Shown here piece by piece: positions 60,013 to 64,000 of a DNA stretch of 64,000 nucleotides. Source of the stretch: Streptomyces antnestii (GTDB lineage Bacteria > Actinomycetota > Actinomycetes > Streptomycetales > Streptomycetaceae); assembly GCF_004005495.1 (NCBI RefSeq), contig NZ_RZYA01000001.1, positions 1 to 64,000 on the forward strand, in the 5' to 3' direction. The number at the start of each line of letters is the position of its first letter. Positions within the stretch are counted from its first letter, which is position 1. Below the pieces are notes generated by a model. That model was not told the DNA's origin. It saw only the letters and a list, made by a program, of their open reading frames with translations, and searched no databases. The position numbers were made by a program, and so were the translations under genes.

Positions 60013-60871
60013 GGCCGCCACCACCCTGCCCGTCACCGGCACCGACACCACCAAGGCGGGCCGTGCCGTCACCAGGGCCCGCGCGGCACGCCGGCGCAAG
60101 CTCCTGATCGGCGGAGCCCGCGTCCTGCTCCTCGTCGCCGTCCTCGGCCTCTGGGAAGCGCTGTCGCGCGCGGCCGTCATCGACCCGTTCAACTTCTCCA
60201 TGCCGTCGAAGATCTGGGACCAGATCTGGACGTGGACCACCCACGGCACGGCCCTCGGCTCGCTCGGCGAACAGGTCTGGTTCACGCTCCACGAAGCGCT
60301 CGTCGGCTGGATCATCGGCGTGATCGCGGGTGTGGTCTTCGGCATCGCGCTCGGACGCATCACGTTCCTCGCCGACGTCCTCGGCCCCTACATCAAGGTC
60401 CTCAACTCGATCCCGAGGATCGTGCTCGCCCCGATCTTCGTGATCTGGTTCGGACTCGGCCCGGCCTCCAAGGTCGCCTCCGCCGTCGTCCTGGTGTTCT
60501 TCCCGGTGTTCTTCAACGCCTTCCAGGGCGCCCGGGAAGTCGACCGGAACCTCGTCGCCAACGCCCGCATCCTGGGCGCCAGCGACCGCCGAGTGACGCT
60601 TCAGGTCGTCATCCCGTCCGCCACGTCATGGATCTTCACCAGCCTGCACGTGAGCTTCGGCTTCGCGCTGATCGGCGCCATCGTCGGCGAGTACATCGGC
60701 GCCACCAAGGGTGTCGGCCTCCTCGTCGCCCAGTCCCAGGGCACGTTCAACGCGGCCGGTGTGTACGCGGCGATGGTCATCCTCGCCGTCGTGGCACTGC
60801 TGGCCGAAGGGCTCCTGACCTTCGCCGAACGCCGCATCTTCCGCTGGAAGCCGGCGGACTCGGACAGCTGA
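60002..60871 (+). CDS. ABC transporter permease, NitT/TauT type
   Basis: 289 aa with about six transmembrane helices (LLIGGARVLLLVAVLGLWEA to VYAAMVILAVVALLAEGLLTF) and the EAA loop VARILGASDRRVTLQVVIPSA-type sequence (here NARILGASDRRVTLQVVIP). I use ATG 60002 because AGAGGGG lies 8 nt upstream; GTG 59993 abuts it. It overlaps the ATPase gene by 11 bp and is followed by the binding protein. Confidence 0.92.
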   Translation: MSPEAATTLPVTGTDTTKAGRAVTRARAARRRKLLIGGARVLLLVAVLGLWEALSRAAVIDPFNFSMPSKIWDQIWTWTTHGTALGSLGEQVWFTLHEALVGWIIGVIAGVVFGIALGRITFLADVLGPYIKVLNSIPRIVLAPIFVIWFGLGPASKVASAVVLVFFPVFFNAFQGAREVDRNLVANARILGASDRRVTLQVVIPSATSWIFTSLHVSFGFALIGAIVGEYIGATKGVGLLVAQSQGTFNAAGVYAAMVILAVVALLAEGLLTFAERRIFRWKPADSDS

Positions 60872-60945
60872 CCGCCCCGTATCGCTTCCTGCTTCTCCTT
60901 CCCCGCACCGCTCTTCCGACCCTCTTCACAAGGACGTGAACCACC

Positions 60946-62016
60946 ATGCGTAAGACCGCGCGGCTTTCGGCCCTCGCAGCGACCGGCCTGCTGGCCCTCT
61001 CCTCGCTCACGGCGTGCGCCAACGACGCCGCCGGCACGAGCCACAGCTCGGGCAACGACAAGGCGGGCGGCAAGGGCGAGAACGTCAAGATCATGGTCGG
61101 CGGCCTGGACAAGGTCATCTACCTGCCGGCGATGCTCACGGACCGGCTCGGCTACTTCAAGGACGAGGGTTTGAATGTCCAACTCCTGAGCGAGCCCGCG
61201 GGTGTCCAGGCCGAGACGGCCCTCGTCTCCGGCCAGGTCCAGGGAGCCGTCGGCTTCTACGACCACACGCTCGACCTGCAGGTCAAGGGCAAGTCCGTCG
61301 AGTCCGTCGTGCAGTTCTCGCGAGCCCCGGGCGAGGTGGAGATCGTCTCCAACAAGGCGTCGAAGGCCATCTCGTCGCCCAAGGACTTCAAGGGCAAGAA
61401 GCTCGGCATCACGGGCCTCGGCTCCTCGACGGACTTCCTCACCAAGTACCTGGCGGTCAAGAACGGCGTCCAGCCGAGCGAGTTCTCGCCGGTCGCCGTC
61501 GGCGCGGGCCCGACGTTCGTGTCCGCCCTCCAGAAGGGCTCGATCGACGGCGGCATGACGACCGACCCGACCGTCGCCACGATCCTGGACAAGAAGCTCG
61601 GCAAGGTCCTCATCGACATGCGGACCCCGGAGGGCTCCCAGAAGGCACTCGGCGGCCCGTACCCGTCGTCGAGCCTCTACATGCAGACGGACTGGGTCAA
61701 CAGCCACAAGCCGACGGTCCAGAAGCTCGCCAACGCCTTCGTCAAGACGCTCAAGTGGATGTCCACGCACAGCGCCGACGAGATCGCCGCCAAGATGCCC
61801 GCCGACTACTCCCAGGGCGACAAGAAGCTGTACGCCGAGGCGATCAAGGCCACGCTGCCCATGTTCACGACGGACGGCGTGATGCCCCAGAACGGTCCCG
61901 AGACTGTTGAGAGCGTCCTCAAGGCGTTCAACCCGAACATCAAGAACGCCAAGGTCGACCTGAGCAAGACGTTCACCACGGAATTCGTCGACAAGGCAGC
62001 CAAGGCCGCCGGCTGA
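60946..62016 (+). CDS. ABC transporter substrate-binding lipoprotein (NMT1/THI5-SsuA-like)
   Basis: 356 aa. Lipobox LSSLTAC with Cys26 predicts a membrane-anchored lipoprotein. The two-lobed fold contains MVGGLDKVIYLPAMLTDRLGYFKDEGLNV at the start, LVSGQVQGAVGFYDHTLDLQ, KLGITGLGSSTDFLTKYLAV and GSIDGGMTTDPTVATIL. This is the NMT1/SsuA-like class that binds sulfonates, nitrate, pyrimidine precursors or related compounds. Substrate not predictable by eye. Third gene of the operon, 74 bp after the permease. Confidence 0.9.
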   Translation: MRKTARLSALAATGLLALSSLTACANDAAGTSHSSGNDKAGGKGENVKIMVGGLDKVIYLPAMLTDRLGYFKDEGLNVQLLSEPAGVQAETALVSGQVQGAVGFYDHTLDLQVKGKSVESVVQFSRAPGEVEIVSNKASKAISSPKDFKGKKLGITGLGSSTDFLTKYLAVKNGVQPSEFSPVAVGAGPTFVSALQKGSIDGGMTTDPTVATILDKKLGKVLIDMRTPEGSQKALGGPYPSSSLYMQTDWVNSHKPTVQKLANAFVKTLKWMSTHSADEIAAKMPADYSQGDKKLYAEAIKATLPMFTTDGVMPQNGPETVESVLKAFNPNIKNAKVDLSKTFTTEFVDKAAKAAG

Positions 62017-62034
62017 CGGACCTTCGTACGCCGC

Positions 62035-62715
62035 TCAGGTGCGGGTCGCCCAGACATAACGATGTTCTGGGCGGCCCGCATCGCCGTATTTGAGGGTCAG
62101 CCTGGCGCGCCCCGTGCGCTCCAGAAGCTTCAGATAGCGCTGTGCCGTCTGCCTGCTCAGCCCGGTGTGCTCCGCGACCTCGAGCGCCGAGAGAGGGCCG
62201 TCCGCGTCCACCAGCGCCCTGCGGATGAGCTCCGCCGTGCTGAGGGAGTGCCCCTTGGGGAGATCCGGCTCGGAGTCGGCCGAGAGAGCGCCGAAGATCC
62301 GGTCGACCTGGGCCTGCTCGGCCTCCCCGCCGCCGTCCAGGGTGCGGCGCAGACCCGCGTACGCCTCCAGCTTGGCGCGCAGGCCCGCGAACGCGAAGGG
62401 CTTGACCAGGTACTGCAGCGCGCCGAGCCGCATCGCGGCCTGCACGGTGGACACGTCCCGGGCCGCCGTCACCATGATCACGTCGGTCAGATGGCCGCGG
62501 CGGCGGATCTCCTGCACGGTCGCGAGCCCCGTCTCGTCCGGCAGATAGTGGTCCATGAGGATCAGGTCGATGTGGGGCTGCGTCTCCACCTCCCGCAGGG
62601 CCTCAGCCGCGCTGTGCGCCTCGGCCACCACGTGGAAGCCGGCCACCTTCTGTACGTAGGCAGCGTTGACCCGCGCGACGCGGACGTCGTCGTCGACGAC
62701 CAGCACTTCGATCAC
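62035..62715 (-). CDS. CitB-family response regulator 2
   Basis: 226 aa, GTG 62715 behind AAGGAGGA. Receiver: IEVLVVDDDVRVARVNAAYV, Asp in DLILMDHYLPDETGLA; HTH GLSRQTAQRYLKLLERTGRARLTLKYGDAGRPEHRYVWA (in parts). It overlaps the kinase gene (GTGA, 4 bp), so it is the partner of that kinase. It is convergent with the ABC operon (18 bp gap). The strong likeness to regulator 1 on the other side of the operon indicates duplication. Confidence 0.92.
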   Translation of the reverse strand: MIEVLVVDDDVRVARVNAAYVQKVAGFHVVAEAHSAAEALREVETQPHIDLILMDHYLPDETGLATVQEIRRRGHLTDVIMVTAARDVSTVQAAMRLGALQYLVKPFAFAGLRAKLEAYAGLRRTLDGGGEAEQAQVDRIFGALSADSEPDLPKGHSLSTAELIRRALVDADGPLSALEVAEHTGLSRQTAQRYLKLLERTGRARLTLKYGDAGRPEHRYVWATRT

Positions 62716-64000
62716 CGCGGGTCCTCCTTCGTAGCAGTGGCAGTGGCAGTAGTAGTGGCAGTAGGAGTTGTTGTTGTGGGGGCTGCAGGTGGGGGCGCCT
62801 CGGTGGTCTCCGTCGCGAGGTCCGGGTCCGTCAGTGCCTCCGGGAGGACGACGACGAACTCGGCGCCGCCACCGTCCGGTTCGGCGACGTGGACACTGCC
62901 GCCCTGACGTTCCGCGAGTCTGCGCACCAGGGGGAGACCCAGGCCGCGCTTCCCGTGCGACGGCAGCTTCTTGGTGGACCAGCCGTCCGTGAAGATCAGC
63001 TCCCGGCGGGCCGCCGGGACTCCCGGCCCCGTGTCCCGCACCCGAAGCTCCACGGTACGGTCGTCGGCCCGCACATCGACCTCCACGCGCGCGTGGAGGG
63101 TGCCCGCGACCGCGTCCACCGCGTTGTCGACCAGGTTCCCGACGATTGTGACGAGTCCCCGCGGGTCGATCAACCGGTCGGGGAGCAGCGTCGTGTCGGA
63201 GATCCACAGGGCCACGCCGCGTTCCGCCGCCACGGTCGCCTTGCCGACCAGAAGCGCCGCGAGCAGCGGGTCGTGCACCTTCTCGGTCACCTGCTCCGCG
63301 GTCGCCCGGTGGTCGCCGACCACCTCGCCGACGAACTCCACGGCGTCGTCGAACATCTCCAGTTCGAGCAGACCGAGCAGTGTGTGCATGCGGTTGGCGT
63401 GTTCGTGGTCCTGGGCGCGCAGGGCGTCGATCAGGCCGCGCGTCGAGTCCAGTTCCCGGCCCAGCTGTTCCAGCTCGGTGCGGTCCCGCAGGGTCGCCAC
63501 GGCGCCGCCGTCGTCCGTGGGCATGCGGTTGGCGATGAGGACGCGCTGGCCGCGGACCGTCAGCAGGTCCGTGCCCGTGGCCCGGCCCGACAGCACATCT
63601 GTCGTGCGGCCGGGGCCGAGCGCGTCGTCGAGCGACTGCCCGATGACCTCGTCACCGATGCCGAGGAGTCGGTGCGCCTCGTCGTTGAGAAGCCGGATCC
63701 GGCCGCTCCGGTCAAGGGCGACGACCCCTTCGCGGATGCCGTGCAGCATGGCCTCGCGCTCCGACAGCAGCGCCGAGATGTCGGAGAAGGCCAGGTCACG
63801 GGTCTGCCGCTGCACGCGGCGTGAGATCAGGTAGGCGGCCAGGGCACCGACGGCGAGGGCTCCGCCCGCGTAGGCGAACAGACCGGGGATCGCGTGGATG
63901 AGCCGCGCTCTGACGCTGTCGTACTCGATGCCTACGGAGACGGCGCCCACGATGTCGCCCTGTGCGTCGCGCAGGGGCACCTTTCCTCGCGCCGAGCGTC
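62712..64000 (-). CDS. CitA/DcuS-family sensor histidine kinase (partial, runs off the right edge)
   Basis: More than 425 codons are visible; the N-terminus (first helix and most of the extracellular PAS sensor) lies outside. The end of the PAS sensor shows VPLRDAQGDIVGAVSVGIEYDSV, then a transmembrane helix (IPGLFAYAGGALAVGALAAYLI), a cytoplasmic PAS (GIREGVVALDRSGRIRLLNDEAHRLLG), the SPOB-like phospho-acceptor ALRAQDHEHANRMHTLLGLLELEMFDDAVEFV in parts, and HATPase (VGNLVDNAVDAV, RDTGPGVPA, GKRGLGLPLVRRLAERQGG). Typical of kinases sensing citrate or C4-dicarboxylates. Coupled to response regulator 2. Confidence 0.9.
   Translation of the reverse strand, partial: RSARGKVPLRDAQGDIVGAVSVGIEYDSVRARLIHAIPGLFAYAGGALAVGALAAYLISRRVQRQTRDLAFSDISALLSEREAMLHGIREGVVALDRSGRIRLLNDEAHRLLGIGDEVIGQSLDDALGPGRTTDVLSGRATGTDLLTVRGQRVLIANRMPTDDGGAVATLRDRTELEQLGRELDSTRGLIDALRAQDHEHANRMHTLLGLLELEMFDDAVEFVGEVVGDHRATAEQVTEKVHDPLLAALLVGKATVAAERGVALWISDTTLLPDRLIDPRGLVTIVGNLVDNAVDAVAGTLHARVEVDVRADDRTVELRVRDTGPGVPAARRELIFTDGWSTKKLPSHGKRGLGLPLVRRLAERQGGSVHVAEPDGGGAEFVVVLPEALTDPDLATETTEAPPPAAPTTTTPTATTTATATATKEDPR
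62734..62782. repeat. GGCAGT/GTAGCAGT simple repeats
   Basis: Trinucleotide-like repeats at the 3' end of the kinase gene encode the Thr/Ala run TTTPTATTTATATATK. Confidence 0.85.

Overview
The window is chromosomal DNA from a Streptomyces or a very close relative. The evidence is very high GC with strong G/C preference at third codon positions, frequent GTG starts, and recognisable whiH, hrdB, nrdR-nrdJ, lexA and rsh genes. From memory the gene order matches the core region around SCO5787-SCO5830 of S. coelicolor; this was not checked by search. I see no tRNA, rRNA, insertion sequence, prophage or CRISPR array, so this looks like ordinary conserved core chromosome with local lineage-specific tails, repeats and regulatory sites.

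Region by region: 1-11.6 kb is a housekeeping block on the + strand (korB end, miaB, a LigB-like protein, miaA, dapF, an Rsh (p)ppGpp enzyme, an M1 metallopeptidase, hflX), with two small minus-strand genes inside it, one an MT0933-like antitoxin. 11.7-14.4 kb holds two tandem paralogous lipoprotein serine proteases. 14.8-21.3 kb is a four-gene NRPS-independent siderophore operon (PLP aminotransferase, two IucA/IucC synthetases and an AlcB-type acyltransferase). 21.3-28.4 kb is a DNA-damage and dNTP block: a DinG/XPD-type helicase behind a PafBC-type promoter, lexA with its own SOS box, and nrdR-nrdJ behind paired NrdR boxes. 28.5-34.9 kb contains a TerD protein, a DUF4937 protein, a histidine phosphatase, an ADP-ribosylglycohydrolase, a divergent MFS/TetR pair with two identical 20-bp operators, and rnhB. 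35-44 kb contains poorly characterised genes, a RecQ helicase with a C-terminal phosphoribosyltransferase-like motif, a DUF4192 gene, a glycogen-debranching-like protein and an NrtR-like Nudix regulator that is probably translated from a leaderless mRNA. 44.2-49.3 kb is the developmental and sigma-factor core: a fused ABC protein with degenerate ATPase motifs, whiH, and hrdB.

49.5-64 kb carries a secreted trypsin-like protease, a small zinc-ribbon protein, parE, a membrane protein-histidine kinase-response regulator operon, a DUF485/SSS symporter pair whose symporter has a TTA (bldA) codon at position 10, and a NitT/TauT-type ABC transporter flanked by two homologous CitB-family response regulators. 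The sensor kinase of the second regulator runs off the right edge.

The most promising under-described items are the siderophore operon, which has no hydroxylase or decarboxylase in the window; the two-regulator ABC transporter locus; the RecQ-PRTase fusion with a pair of DnaA boxes upstream; and the predicted regulatory sites (PafBC-type promoters, TetR twin operator, Nudix operator and the RBS-sequestering hairpin upstream of the secreted protease).
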